A stretch of DNA of 64,000 bases from Dryas octopetala (Eukaryota; Streptophyta; Magnoliopsida; Rosales; Rosaceae), in NCBI GenBank assembly GCA_963921425.1, contig OY992834.1, positions 15,750,164-15,814,163 on the forward strand. The letters run 5' to 3'. How positions within the stretch are numbered: the first letter of the stretch is position 1; each line of letters starts with the position of its first letter. Below are positions 45,846 through 59,499 of this stretch, piece after piece. The position numbers and the translations under genes are program-made. The notes beneath the pieces were generated by a model. It did no database searches, had not been told where the DNA came from, and saw only the letters and a program-made list of their open reading frames with translations.

Positions 45846-48345
45846 ATGGCGGGAAGTGTGAGATTTGAGCCGAGTTCAGCCAGTCCAGAGGACTTGGCTT
45901 TTACTGGGGGCTATCCAAATGGGATGAGGGGAAGCTACCCTGGTGGCAGTTTGGATAGGTCTGGAAGCTTCCGTGAGGGTGGTGATAGCCGGATGTTTAC
46001 TTCTGGTGGTAATACGCCCAGAGGCAATGCTACTTTGACAGGGAATTTGCCTCCACTGCCTCAGTGTTTGATGTTAGATCCTATTACAATGGGAGATCAG
46101 TGTACTTGGTTAAGTGAGTTAAGGAGAGTTCTGGGAATATCTTTTGGGAGCAATGCTGAAGAGGAACTAAAACGGTTCAAAGCGAGTGTGCTAGACGCCT
46201 CAAACAAGGCCAGGTAATACTAGCTATTAGGTAAATTAAAAATAAATTGTCATGTTCTGTGCTGCGTGCTGTGTAAAAAATAAAAAATATAAATTTACCC
46301 ATTGGAATCTTATACTCGATCATGCTTAACGAAATTAAGAAGTTTGCACATTAGAATTCAAATTTCAAAACATACATGTGCCAGCAGCAGTGACATGCAC
46401 TGTGCATTATTCGTATATGTCATAAACATATCAAGGATATACTACTTTATGAAATCTACATGCTTAATTGATGCATTGTTAATTGATTTAGTATGTCCTA
46501 AAGTTTCATATAAGATTTCTCTTTTTTTAAATTAGTTTCAGTTGTTTCTGTAAATTTTAGTGATATTTCCATGAATATGAACTACTGATACTTCCAAAAA
46601 TATGAACTACTGATATTTGCACCGATACCCTCATATTCATCCTTGTTTGGAAGTGGGTAAGCCTTGAATGTAATGTTCTTAGGTTGGCTTCTAAAAGTTA
46701 GCCCTCTGCTGATGATGCAACATTTTTTTGTCAGGGGTAGAGCAAAAAGGTTGGATGAATCTGTAGACAAGTTGAACAGGTATTGTGAAGCTTTAAACTT
46801 AAAGAAGCAGCAACGGAATGAGTTTATTACAAATGAAAGATCAGGTGGGTCAAACTTGTTGAAGATGGGAGCTCACATTCATCGAAATTCTCCTGATCTT
46901 ATGAACCAAAGGCTGGATGATAGGACTAAGACTGTCGTGATGAATAGGCGTGTTCGCTCATCGTTCACAGAAATAAGGGTTTGTATACAGCAAGTTTTAT
47001 TGTCTTCTATCTACTTTCCTTTTGGAGTTTTAGCTTTAACCTCGTGGTGCAAACATATACATTTTCAAAAGCCTGTTAAAATTGTGTGTGGAATTCAGGG
47101 AAACTATGAAAATAAATTTTCAGGGTTCAGATTTAAACTCTTTAATACACTCCACATTTCAAAATCTCTATTTGCTTATAATTCTTTGGGAATTTGACAT
47201 CAAATTTCCTTTGTTACTGAACCTGTGAATCTTTTTCCGTAACACATACCTTTTGTGGTTAATATATCATCCTTTTAGGCTGAAGGAAGAAATAATATTC
47301 CCGCCAGGCAGTCCATGGTTATGGAAAAAGATAGGGATATACTTAGAGGTGAAGGTTCTGATCTTGTTGAAGAAAAGATTCGCAGACTGCCTACTGGAGG
47401 GGAAGCGTGGGAGAAAAAGATGAAAAGGAAGCGTTCTGTAGGCACTGTTCTAAGCAGACCCACGGATGGTGATGCAGAGCGAAAGCGAACTTTGCATCCG
47501 AAGCCTAATGACGAACCTGGTCCCCAAGCTCTTGATGCCCAAAGTTTCAGGTGATCTCTTATTTGATAACAAACATGCCACAAGTTTTGGGGGAGGGGGA
47601 GAATGGGGGGGGGGGGGGTGTTCATGCCACAATTTTATGTCTCTGGAATAGTCTAATCAAATTGATTGTAATGTTAAATATTCACAATGAATTGATAGAA
47701 AGAAAAATAATATGAGAAATATAGGTGCATATGCCATTCTCAAGTCAAGGGATTAATCCCTAGAGATGTTAGAGGCCCACCATAGGTTTTAAAGAAATTT
47801 ATGATTGTACCCAGAATTCTACTCTGCTGAAACCTACTTGAATTCTAATGAAAATGCGGACTCTTCTTAGATGGTTTGCCTATCACTGATGTATTGCCCC
47901 AAGGATGATTTGAATAGGTGTTAATGAAGGGACCAAATTTAGCAAATTTCGAGACCATGCATGAAATGGTTATCCCCATAGACCCTCAGTTATCGTAATA
48001 CAAATCATGAGTTTTATACTACTTTTATTTGGTTGATTGACATCCAACCATGAAAAGAACTCTTGTAAGGTTGGGAGAATGATAGTGTAGTAAAATTGAA
48101 TTAATTGAAGACATATATTGGATACCAAAATCCTTTTTGCAATGATTTAAGTTTGTAAGAAATAGCTATTACAATAATATTTTTAGGCAATCCATGTTAT
48201 TACCTTAATTCATGGCTAAAAAGAAAGGAAATTTATCCTATTTTTAAGTAGATTGATTAATCCAATTCCTAGAATTTGGAAGGATATAATTTTTTATTAT
48301 TCCATATTTGGTATGCTTCACCTGTTGTTTTATTTTTCTTGTGGA

Positions 48346-48400
<55 letters not shown>

Positions 48401-51400
48401 CTTTTTCTCTTTATTTACATTTGTTTGAGTCTTTGAGACTAGAGGTGGAAATCCAAGACAATACAAGGACTGTATTGGGGATTTTTCTGTTTTGTATAAA
48501 AAAAGAAATGAAGTGTGGACGATTTCTTAGAAGAGGAGTTTGCAAGTATAGGTGCTACTGGTAGACTAAATATTTGGGGAAGAGGGGAAATATTAGCACT
48601 TGCAAGCATTTTGAATATAAGTAAAAGGCACCACTGCCAATAGGATCACTATGAATAGAAAAGAAGCCTTTCAGATTTTGATCTTCTAAATAGTTTAGAA
48701 ATTAAAAATCAATACGTTAGTATATGCCTTCTAGTATAATTTTTCCAGAGAGGGCACTGAAGCTTTTGAGTATGAGTTGACGCACCTTTCTTTGACGCAA
48801 GATTTTTAGTATGAGTATGACCCCTTTCCCCTTCTTTTCACCTCTTGTTGACAAATGTTATCTTTGTTTAGGTTACATAAACAGTTATATATTGATAAAA
48901 ACTTCTAATGGAATTAAATTTTACCATCATCAATTTACTTTGGGACTACTGCAAGTGATGCTCACTCATAGGTGTTGTGATTTTATGCAAATGGAAGACA
49001 TAAATGGAATCTATACATATTAACTTGCAACCTAGTTGGTTGCTGTGAAGACATGCCGTGTTGTAAATTTATGGTTTGATACTTAAAAATGGTTCTGATG
49101 TTCTTTTAATTCATTAAAAATCTATCCTTTTGACCTATAAATTATAAAATTGAATAGAAGAAATTATTTCAGCAATTCGAGATTGGGACTTTCTTGATTT
49201 TGTCATCTTTTTACAATGTAAATGTCTTTCCTTAGGGAAAGGCTGTAAATGATTCAAGCAAGCCAAACAATGACTTGTTGGACCTTTTCTTGTACAATTG
49301 TCACAGGTCTTGAGCTCAGCTTTAGTTGTGGGAGGATGATGTTATGGAAATTCTATTATTTTGTTGATTTAACTGTTAACAGGGTACTTTTCAACATGAG
49401 ATGAAATTTGAGGGTTTTCCAAGACAATTTAATTATATTTGAATAATTCTATTTACTATCCAATATACCCTTCTGAAGTTGTGTTTAGGGATCTTCCTTC
49501 AGTTATTAAAGTCCTAAGAGGACGCTTAGCAAAAAAATAAAAAAGTCTTAAGAGGACAAAATTGAACTCTTGTGTTGTGTCATTTGTTAATCAAAGTTGT
49601 TAATATCGTCTAACTTATTGCGCTATGTTTTTGGAAATATAAATGAGAATTTTGTATGGCTTGTTTTTAAAACTTTTAATTGGCTTCTCAAGGAAGTGTT
49701 GGTCTGATCATGACTTATGGGGACATGTTCTAGGCTGCCATCATTAGACAACTTTTACGCATCTGTTTTCCTTTAAATGGTATTGCTTTCAGGGAAGCTC
49801 ATTATTAGTATTGTTTCTGCTTGCTTTGAAATAAAATATGAAACTTCTCAACTGTTGCAGATCGGGAACATTTAATGGTAGTAATGGCATTAACAAGTTA
49901 GACTGCAATTCCTTGTCTGCCAATGCAAATGCCCGTGTTATACTCAAGAACGAGCACGACAAGGTCTCTCTTTCAAGGGATTTAATGGCTGGGTTGAGTA
50001 AGGAGCGACTTATACCAAAGGGAAACAATAAGTATGTACCAATTCATTCTTTTCTTATAAAAGAGTTTCTTGTATCTGCATTCAAGGTTTCTTTGACTCA
50101 TTTATTATCATAATATTTTATATTAACTTTTTGAATCTCTGATCTACTTATCACTTTGTTCAGACTAAATGTTCGCGAGGATAGTCAAATACCCAGTCCT
50201 AATCCAGTGACAAAAGTAAAGGCTTCAAGGGCACCAAGAAGTGGCCCTATAACTGCATTCAACTCATCTCCTAGTTTTCTTCGCACATCTGGAACAGTTG
50301 AGGGATGGGAACCACCTCTAAGTGTAAACAAAAATCCTTCAGTAAGTGTGGTTAATAATCGCAAGCGTCCTATGCCCACAGGATCAGCCTCTCCCACCAT
50401 GGCTCAATGGGCTGGTCAGAGACCACAAAAAATTTCTCGTACCAGAAGAGCAAATCTAGTGTCTCCTGTCTCAAACCATGATGAAGTGCAGATACCTTCA
50501 GAAGGCTGTTCCCCTTCTGATGTGGGTGCTAGATTAGATTCTTTTGGGACCAATGGGCTGCTACTTCCCAAGGGTGTTGGTAATGGGGCCCAACAAATTA
50601 GAGTTAAACACGAAAATATTTCATCTCCAGCCAGATTATCTGAAAGTGAAGAATCTGGTGCTGGTGAAAATCGTGAAAATAGAATGAAGGAGAAAGGACC
50701 GGGTAGTGGTGAAGTAGATGAGAGAGCTATGATTGCCGCTCAGAATACTGGTTCTTCCATTTTGCTTACAAAGAAGAATAAAAGGCTCAATAAAGAGGAA
50801 ATTGGAGTTGGTGTGCGGAGACAAGGAAGGAGTGGTAGGGGCTCAACAGTTTCTAGGGCTAGCATTATACCTACAAGGGAAAAATTAGAGACTCCAGCCT
50901 CAACAAAGCCACTTAAGAGTATGAGGCCTGGTTCTGAGAGGAATGGAAGGTATTAACTAATTTATTTATTTATTTTTCTTTCAGATTGAAGTGATTTCTA
51001 TTTCAATATTTTGTCATCTTCTGTTAGGTAAGATGTTATCATTAATATATCTAAGCCTTGTAGTTTGTTCTTGTTTCAGTAAGTCAGGGCGTCCTCCTCT
51101 GAAGAAACTGTCAGATCGCAAGGCCCTTGCTTGTCTTGGGCATATATCAAGTAATGGTTCTCCTGATTTTGCAGGTAAAGTGTTAGCATTTTATTGATGG
51201 TTATGTTTGGAGTACTCATCTATGTTGTGTTATTTTAATGATAATGGTCTGCCTCTTCTAAAATTTGGGTTGGAATGATATGCTATTGCATATGATGCTC
51301 CAGGTGAATTGGATGATGACAATGAAGAGCTTTTAGCAGCTGCAAGTTTTGCTTGTAATGCCAGAAGTATGTTTCTGACACCCATATTGTTTTGTTTTTT

Positions 51401-54400
51401 GAGCAATATATACTTACATTTTTACACGCGTGTTTTGCTTATATACATATTTTCACTATGGTATTGCTTGCTTTCTTTTGCAGATTTTGCCTGTTCTAGT
51501 ACATTTTGGAAGAAAATGGAACCAATCTTTGGTCCTGTCAGTTTAGAGGAGGCATCCTACTTGAGGCAGCAGGTGGTAACTAAAATTATAGCGACATCTT
51601 ACCCAAGAAAATTTATTTTAGTTCTTGTAAATAGTCCCTGACTAATGCTTTTCATATTTCTATGTTTTCGTTTGAATCAGCTCATATCTATGGAGGACAA
51701 TGATGATTTCTTATCTCAGATATTTGGAAATGGCAATAATGTTTCGGTAATGCCTGAGAGTAGATTATGTTGTTTGACAGCATCTTATGATTTTGCTATC
51801 TCTGCCATCTTTCTTAGTCTTAGGCAGTGTTGTTTCGCGTTTTTGGCACTTGAGAATGGATATGAGATTCCTTTCGCATGTTTGGTAAATGCAAAATGTT
51901 ACGGGATTGCCTTTCTCTTGGGTATTCAAAACCTATAAAATGGTGTTTTTGCATTTCCAAATGAGAAGGTGGGTTTCCCATTCCCATTCCTTGGATAATA
52001 AATCATAATGACACCTATACCTGTATGTCTATGCTTCCAGAAAATAAATTTTGTCGGTGTCCTCATAAAGACATTTTCATTTTCAGAATTTCCAAAAACT
52101 AGAATGCGAACAATGAATTCTATGGGTTTAGGGTTAATTTTGAGAAGAATAAAAGGCTCTGCCTTAATGTTTGAATCCAGAAAAATAAGCACTACCTTAA
52201 TGTTGGTTAGTTTTGATCCAGTGTCGTATGTCATTAGTTTTGATCCAGTGTCGTATGTCATTTGATTGAATACGGGGAAGTTTGATCTTTTATATCATCC
52301 CAAATATATAACTTGAGACTCTGTTTACGCTTAAGCCTTATGCATTCATTAGGATTTTCAAGTGTTTAATTCTGTTTTAGCAAACTTTGTAAGGTGTATC
52401 CAGCATTTAGTGTTACAAAAAGATGGTTGCAAAGTGGTGTAACGATTTTGGAAATGGTCATTTTCTTGCAAGGACGTACACTGAAACCACTTGTCATATA
52501 AAGGGAAAAAATGCTCCATAAATGGTTGAATCTGCATTAGATGTAAAATTATCTTAATCAGCTCATGGTTCTTGGTTCCTACTTTACTATTAGGTATTGC
52601 TGGTTAAGACAAACATCCTGCTATGGTAGACCTCATGTATTTATAGTCATCTTCTTTCCTCAGGGTGTTGTGCATGAAGAAAATTTTGTGTCCAAGACTC
52701 TTGTTTCTGGGCAAAATGAGAGAAGCTTGCAGGACCAAATTCAGAAAGTAGGTATATTGTGTGGACAATTAGACTCAAAAGGAAGGAAGGAAGTGCCTCC
52801 ATTGTACCAAAGAGTATTGTCAGCTCTAATCATGGAGGATGAAATTGAGGAATTTGAAGAAAACACTGAAGGGAGAACTATGTCTTTCCAATGCAATGGG
52901 GACAATTCCGCTACATGTGCCTCTATTAATGTTGAGCCAAGGCACAGGGTTGGGATTCAGTTCGCAAACATGACCAGTTTGGGTCCTCAGACTCTCAATC
53001 AGTGTTCTATTGACAGTTTTCCCTGCAATGGGACTAGTGGCTTTGCTAATTCCACAGGCATTTGTAATCAATTATTCAATGATGATTTGCCAAAGGGAGA
53101 GTCTGGAGTATTTCGTCAAGATGTTGAGATGTTCCCTGCGTATTCTGCAAATGGTGCAGATTGCCCATATGAACATATGTCTTTGGAGGATAGACTCTTG
53201 CTGGAGCTGCAAAGTGTTGGCCTATATCAAGAAACAGTGGTAAGCTCTTAACCTATGTAAGCAATGTGTAATTGAGTTTTATTGTTCAGTTCAGTAACCA
53301 TAGATGGATAACTTCACTTTACCAAGTTTGTGTCAGGTTCAGTCTTTTTTCTTGTTAGAAATATGCATGTGAGTTCCGTTGCAGAAGTGTGGTGTTACTT
53401 TGAATGAAAGCTCTCTCTCTCTGTCTGTTACCTTTTTCAACACCTTCCCACATTATTTTAACACCTTCAAGGTTGCCTTGTCTCAGCCTGATCTAGCAGA
53501 TGGAGAAGATGAAGCAATTGATCAAGATATTATTGGACTACAGAAGCTCCTTCACCAACAGGTTATGTATCTTAAATATGACCTCTTAGAACATGACCGA
53601 GTTTCCACATTCTTAAATTGAACTTGTAAAATATTATTTATTCTCAATAATTTGCTTGCATATAGCAATTGGTCAATTCTGAGTCATTTCTTCACCTTTT
53701 CCTATATTTATCTCATGGAAAATGCTACTCATCCCAATTGTTTTTCCCCAATGTGGCGCACTGTATGCACCCCACATTATTGCATTAAAAAGACAACAAA
53801 ATGGTAAAACCCAATGTGAGAATGCCATGTAAGTTTGGAATAAAAAGTTGGGAAAATAGTTTGGCCAAATAGCATTGTCCTTTATCTCATAATTCGCTAA
53901 AACATACATTTTTTTCCTGATTTTTCTGAATCTGTAGGTTGATAGAAAAAAGATGCAGTTGAACAAAATTATTAAAGCAGTTGAAGAAGGCATGGACATG
54001 GAAAAACGGTAGGTTATTCAGTAATTAAGATGTGTTTCAGATGTTTTGAGTGTAACATTTTTCAATATAAACATTTCTTAGGATTTTGTGGGTTTACTCT
54101 TATGTGATTAAATTGCAGGCACCGTGAGCGGGTTGCCATGGACAGGCTTCTTGAATTGGCTTACAAAAAGCTTCTGGTACTTTTTGCAATTGTTTATTTT
54201 CCCATTGGTTATTCCTCTAATATTAGAAGCTGTCTATCATGAATGTGTATTCATGTGTAGCATATGGAACTGGAATTCGTTCTGCAAAAGTATGGGGACG
54301 GAATTCAAAGTTTCATGTTCCAAGATCTTACATCTTGATGAAGTGCAGAGAAATGATGTTTTTTAATTAAAAAAATGCCTTAATTTGCAACTTGGCTGAA

Positions 54401-55685
54401 TTTACCCATAGCATATATAAGATGTATTCTTGTAGACCATAAAAGGCCATTTTCTGATGTTGTTAGGCCACTCGAGGAAGTATTGCTTCAAAATATGGGA
54501 TTGCTAAGGTTCCAAAACAGGTTGCTGTTGCTTTTATGAAGAGGACTCTTGCTAGATGTCGCAAATATGAAGAAACCGGAAAAAGTTGCTTTAGTGAGCC
54601 TGCACTTCGGGATGTCATTTTTGCTGCACCTCTTCACGGAAGCAATGCAGAACCAATGAAAAACGATGGTTTAAGTTTGCCGCCTGAAAATCAAAACTCC
54701 CAACAAGAGCCCGGGGTGTCAGGTTGGCCTTTAGTTATTGAAATGTTTGTGCTTTCAAGTGTAGTTGTAGTTTTAGCATAATTTCCTGTGTGTTTGTGTA
54801 TATTTGGAAAGTTATGTGATATGATTCTCTATTGTGTAACAGAATAAAACCGAAACACTATTTTTCTGCTTTCCCAGGACAAGCCCATCGCATGGACTTT
54901 TTCCAAACATCTACAATTTACAAAGATTTTTGACTTATAGAAACTTATTCTTGAGTGAACTGCTTTTAGTAAATTTCTTTTTTCATCTCACAGGCTCGTC
55001 TGGTTGGGCTGAGCAGCATGATCATCACAATAAGTATGGCAAGGATTCTTGTGGTGTTTCTGGAAGTCTTACCCATCCCTCTGAGCAGGATTTTGCTAAA
55101 ACTGGACCGATAATGAACAGAGGGAAGAAGAAGGAAGTTTTTCTTGATGACGTTGGTGGCGGCCCTTCCTTGAAAGCTGCATCAAATCTTGGTACTACTA
55201 TGTTGGGCCGGGCAAAAGGAAAAAGAAGTGAGAGAGAAAGAGACAAAGATACGTCAACCAGAAATTCTGTTGCCAAAGCTGGTCGCCCATCATTGGGTAA
55301 CAATAAGGGTGAGCGTAAAACAAAAACAAAGCCCAAGCAGAAGACAGCTCAGCTATCAACTTCAGGAAATGGGTTGGTTAGCAATGTCCCTTCAGCTAGT
55401 AGTTTTAGTGAAGTGGTTGGCAACAGTAAAAACAGAAAACCAGAGGTTAAGCCGATATGTTCTAACGGAATACCTGTGGGTCCTACGGAGACCAAGCAAC
55501 AGATAGATTTTGCAAACTTGCCGTTGAATGAATTAGACTCACTAGAACTAGGAGAAGCCAATGACCTTGATGGGAATCAAGATCTGAGTACATGGTTAAA
55601 CATTGTTGAGGACTTGCAAGACCATGATACGGAGGGCCTTGACATACCTATGGATGACCTCTCGGACTTGAATATGCTTATGTGA
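45846..55685 (+). CDS. ADA3-like nuclear protein (probable SAGA-type acetyltransferase subunit)
   Basis: Fifteen coding exons: 45846-46213, 46735-46978, 47279-47550, 49861-50031, 50164-50949, 51080-51174, 51304-51366, 51484-51572, 51681-51746, 52664-53239, 53487-53561, 53938-54008, 54119-54176, 54467-54722 and 54994-55685. All phases agree and give 1293 residues. Most of the protein is low-complexity and rich in Ser, Gly, Lys and Arg, with basic clusters (EKKMKRKRS, RAKGKRSERERDK) suited to nuclear import. The compact part is about 890-1020: LEDRLLLELQSVGLY, a coiled stretch (VDRKKMQLNKII then AVEEGMDMEKR), RVAMDRLLELAYKKLLA and KVPKQVAVAFMKRTLARCRK. This order (short acidic LxxxGL motif, coiled coil, RxxAYKK) is like the C-terminal Ada3 domain. 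I recall the Arabidopsis homologues (At4g29790/At2g19390) being assigned as ADA3; that is memory, not a search. Alternative: plant nuclear protein of unknown role. Confidence 0.85.
48349..48397. repeat. (CT)n microsatellite
   Basis: About 24 CT units in the 2.3-kb third intron of the coding part (47551-49860) of the ADA3-like gene. Nothing else is recognised in that intron. Confidence 0.9.
52208..52261. repeat. 27-bp perfect tandem duplication
   Basis: Two identical copies of a 27-bp unit starting 'tagttttgatccagtgtc', in the ~0.9-kb intron between 51746 and 52664 of the ADA3-like gene. Confidence 0.9.
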
Positions 55686-57600
55686 GGACAGTATACTGTA
55701 TATTTCCTTGGATTATTTGACCGTTTAGACAAGATTGATGGTGCTGTTGTCAGAGGGAAACCTGCTAATATAAGTTATGGCTCTGGCGAACGGGCACATG
55801 TAATTATGGCCATTCTTTTTGTATACTTATCAAAAGAAGTTCAAAGAAAAGGAAAAAAAAAAAAATCTCAATTGTTTATGTGATGCGGATAAATTCTCCT
55901 GTCATAAGAAATAACAGTTTTCTTTTGAGCTGTAATTTTGCTTTTGTTAATTTTTTGTTTTCTCTAGCATTGTCGACATCTTTTCCATTACCTTAAATAT
56001 AATGCTTGTTGGGATCTGCATACCAGTGCTAAGTTCTTTCCTTTCAAGTTTAAATAATTTTGAGATTCTTTGTGTGACTGTTCTTTCGCAGATGTGCACT
56101 AATGAGTATGTTATGTGTGACAGTGTGTTTATGGTTGGGTTATCTAATGCCTGTTCTTTTAAAGGTTAATATGAATTTGACTACGCTCAGGATATGTTAG
56201 TTGATTCATCGATGTTACCGCTCTTCGTGGGCAATCAAAAGGAATCTTGTTAACAGGTACATTCTAATTTTGTTGGGTATTAAAGTTTCATATGCTTTAT
56301 AGCTGGTGATTGGTGCCTTAAAGAGATATTTTGCCCCATTGCATGGTTTTAGTAATAGAGAGTATGCCTTTAAATTTACTGTGGACTCCAGATTATTTTT
56401 CTTGGCCAGAACATGTCTCCCCAGAAATATGTTCTGAATGGCTTGAGGGTGTTAGTAGTATATGTCTTAGCAGCCAGGAACTTTGACTCTCCTCCAAAGC
56501 AAACGTACAAAGACATGGGGAGCTTACTAAAACCTTTCACCTAGTCATGACCAGATCAATCTTTGGATTCATTTTGATGCTATCTGATGTTGAGCCCCCA
56601 CATGTTTATACTTTCTTTACTTCCATTTTTATCATTGAAGACTGAGATGTGGAAGGGGAATTCATTAAGGTATGTTATTTTCATTTATATCCTGTGATAA
56701 TTTAATCACTTCAATTTTGTATGTTTCTTAGAAATATGTGACTTTGTTGTTAGTGTGTTGTTGAGTTGATCTTGAGATGCGTCTTGGGCCTATGTTCTAC
56801 CAACTGAAACTTTTGAACTATTACTTAACATGATATCCGGAGCGTTGTTAATTGTTTGGTTTTGTGTTTGTATCCTGGTGACCCTTGTTCTTGGTAAGGC
56901 ACTATTTGGTTAACTAGAGTGGGCCTACACATGTGGGGGAGTGTTAGTTTTTGTTGTCAAGTTGTGGAGGGGCCTATCTCTTAACAGCTTAGGCTTTTTG
57001 GGTTAGTGGTTACTTGACATTTGTTTTGTAAATTGCAACTAGAAATTGGGAAGTTTATCTGGTCTATTCCTGTTCAGGAGCTGTTATAGCAAGACCTCGT
57101 CATTTGTGGGTAATGGTATTCCAATTATGTAATTTTGTGACTATTTCTTTCTGTTTAGAAAGTTGATGGATCTATATAACATCTACTTCAAACTTGATCA
57201 CAACTTGTTTGTTAATCTGTTTCATTGGCTTTTGTGTTCTGTTGTTGCAGGTTCTATTTTGGGAGATGCTTGTCCTGAATATAGCTCGATATGTTTTTGT
57301 GTCAGCTCTTTCATTCTTCTCGTAAAATTTGCAAAGTGGATGTAGTATAATAGCTAGCTATATGCTTGCCTTGCCCTGATATCTGTCTCTGTTTCTTTGT
57401 ATTATTTATTTTCCTTGCCCTTCAATCTGGCTTCATTTTGTATTCATGCCTTGTGTTTGGAGACCACACACATTATAGCGTAATAGACAGTGAGATGCAA
57501 AGATGGCAGGTCACTGATTTTGTTGTTTTAAATTCTATCTTTATTTTTTGGAATAGCCGTACAGATCAGGAAGTTGGAATTTGTACCAGTTGGTCTCTTG

Positions 57601-57645
<45 letters not shown>

Positions 57646-58267
57646 CATGAGTGGTGATTGTACTTTATTTATTTTATCTTCTATTTTATGATACTTTTGA
57701 TTTTTTGATTTTTTTCCTTTGGTGATCATTACATAGTAGCTCCTTGGTAGATTATTATCCCGGAGTCACCAATCATTGTTTTCTTGCATGTATTGGTTTT
57801 TTTGTGTTTCAAGTATTTTCTATGAAAAAAGCAAAATTTTAATAAATCCGGGATCGGGGTCGTCAAAATGGGATTAGCTAATCACCGGTGAACATAGTGG
57901 CACGTGTTTGAGGGAAACAGCTTTATGGGAATATCGTTAAGCATCTCCTACCTTCTTTTTCATCTTCCATGTTCCTTTACTTTTTTGGGCAACATGGAGT
58001 GACCAAAAATAAAAAGGTATGCAACATTTGTTTGAAGTTTCAACTTATAAAATGATAATATTTAAACCTGTTGTCGGAATTAGTGAAATAACAATGTTAA
58101 TTATGTCATCTACCTCCTTATGAGAATGTAGAAGTTTAATGGGTACAAAGGTACATTACCAGGCACAAAAGTTTCTATTTATGATCGAGTTAAAATATCT
58201 TCCATTTACTGGAGCATTAAGTCAAATAGACAGCCAAAACATTTCTTGAAATTCTTTTTGGCGGTTT
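55686..58267. other. 3' UTR and gap after the ADA3-like gene
   Basis: The nearest ~200 bp are probably 3' UTR. No further gene seen. A (TA)n run lies at 57602-57641. Short open frames at 57163-57650 have no recognisable domains. Confidence 0.5.
57602..57641. repeat. (TA)n microsatellite
   Basis: About 20 uninterrupted TA units. A shorter one is at 25038-25060. Confidence 0.9.
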
Positions 58268-58390
58268 TACAGTGAAACACATGCATTTTTTTTATTTTTT
58301 TATTTTTTTTGAGTTGGAGGAGGAGGGATTCAAACTTGAGTGCAAAGTCGGCAATTCCATGACCCTTTCAACTAAACTACTCAATAACTG
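58268..58390 (-). mobile_element. SINE-like remnant
   Basis: A T-rich run is followed by 'gagttggaggaggagggatt', 'caaacttgagtgcaaagtcg' and 'ccctttcaactaaactactc'. This is the layout of an antisense tRNA-derived SINE with its A-tail at the low-coordinate end. Similar in design to the pieces at 29028 and 63573. Confidence 0.4.
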
Positions 58391-59499
58391 CAAATGAACG
58401 CAGGTTGAGTGACAATTTTTGGCTTATTTCAACATTTTAATTTTTTGGTGACATCTGAAGTGGTTTACCCTAATCCCTCCAAAACCCCTAGGCCACCTGA
58501 AAGATCTAAAATTAATTAACAATTGAAACATAGTAGCCCTGTGACTCGGAATTTGAGATGATTTTATGAACAAATTAAAAGCATTAACAGAGACGTCAAT
58601 AATTTCTCAGGTTCCATTTATACGTCTTGCAATACCAACTACATTTTACTTCATCCATAAGAAAATCAGAAGGCCACCTCAAGAAACAAGAGGTTGCTTC
58701 TGTCAGTGCCCAAAAACAATAAAATATGCAACTGATTTCCATCAACCTTGAATTACAAGTGAATAACAGAAAACAAGCTTTACTTCTCAATACAATGGCA
58801 CTACCTCAGTCACCAGACCCATCACCATACTTGACCAATATACATACTATAATATGTTGATGGGAGAGACTATAAACTTGATATGAAAGTAGTGCTACAG
58901 GGATTTTAATTTCTTCTGTACAAGACTTTTTTTATTTGATTTTACAGGAAACAAGACCCTTGTATTAATAAGGGAAGAGTGACAAGAAGATAACCCCACA
59001 AAGACAAGAAGACCAGAAACAGAGACGACCATATTACATTCAAAACATAGACGTACCAACTTCACCAAAATTCCCTCAGTGCGTCACTCCACCCCAATCA
59101 AGGAGTATTGCACAAAGAAGGGTGTCTCTAAAGCGTTTGGATAGGGAAGCACATCGAGCCTAAGAATCTAATCCTGTCCTAAATTAACTCCACTTATCTT
59201 AAATACACCACTCCGACCAAATACACCACAAATGAGCTATAACAGCACATCTCTGGAGCATAATCACTTTCCTTTTAGCCCCTATACTCCAAAAGTTCCC
59301 AGACAGCAACACATAACAGCTTCTAGGGCGCACCCACAACAACCCAAACACGATCAGCAGCTTCTACGCATAAAAATGCGGTCTGCACTCTCCCCCTCCA
59401 CTTTTCACAACACACACCAATGTGGAGATAAGCACGCATTCTTCTATACAAGACTGATGAAAATGCTTTCTCCTGTTCATCAGCGCTTTAATGGTATAA
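58391..59499. other. 3' flank of the phosphopantetheinyl transferase gene
   Basis: Probably 3' UTR near 59499, then non-coding. 58930-59460 is less AT-rich than its surroundings and could be UTR or an old retroelement end ('acaagacccttgtattaata' near 58950). I could not decide. Confidence 0.35.

Noticed and set aside
48349-48397. Repeat regions as possible CRISPR-like arrays
   Set aside because: They are simple dinucleotide runs without spacers, in a plant nuclear genome.
51926-52265. 111-codon minus frame with repeated TYDTGSK units
   Set aside because: The repeat comes from a 27-bp duplication inside an intron of the ADA3-like gene; no domain.
57163-57650. Two hydrophobic plus-strand frames after the ADA3-like gene
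   Set aside because: T-rich intergenic sequence; no homology recognised and one frame runs into a TA repeat.
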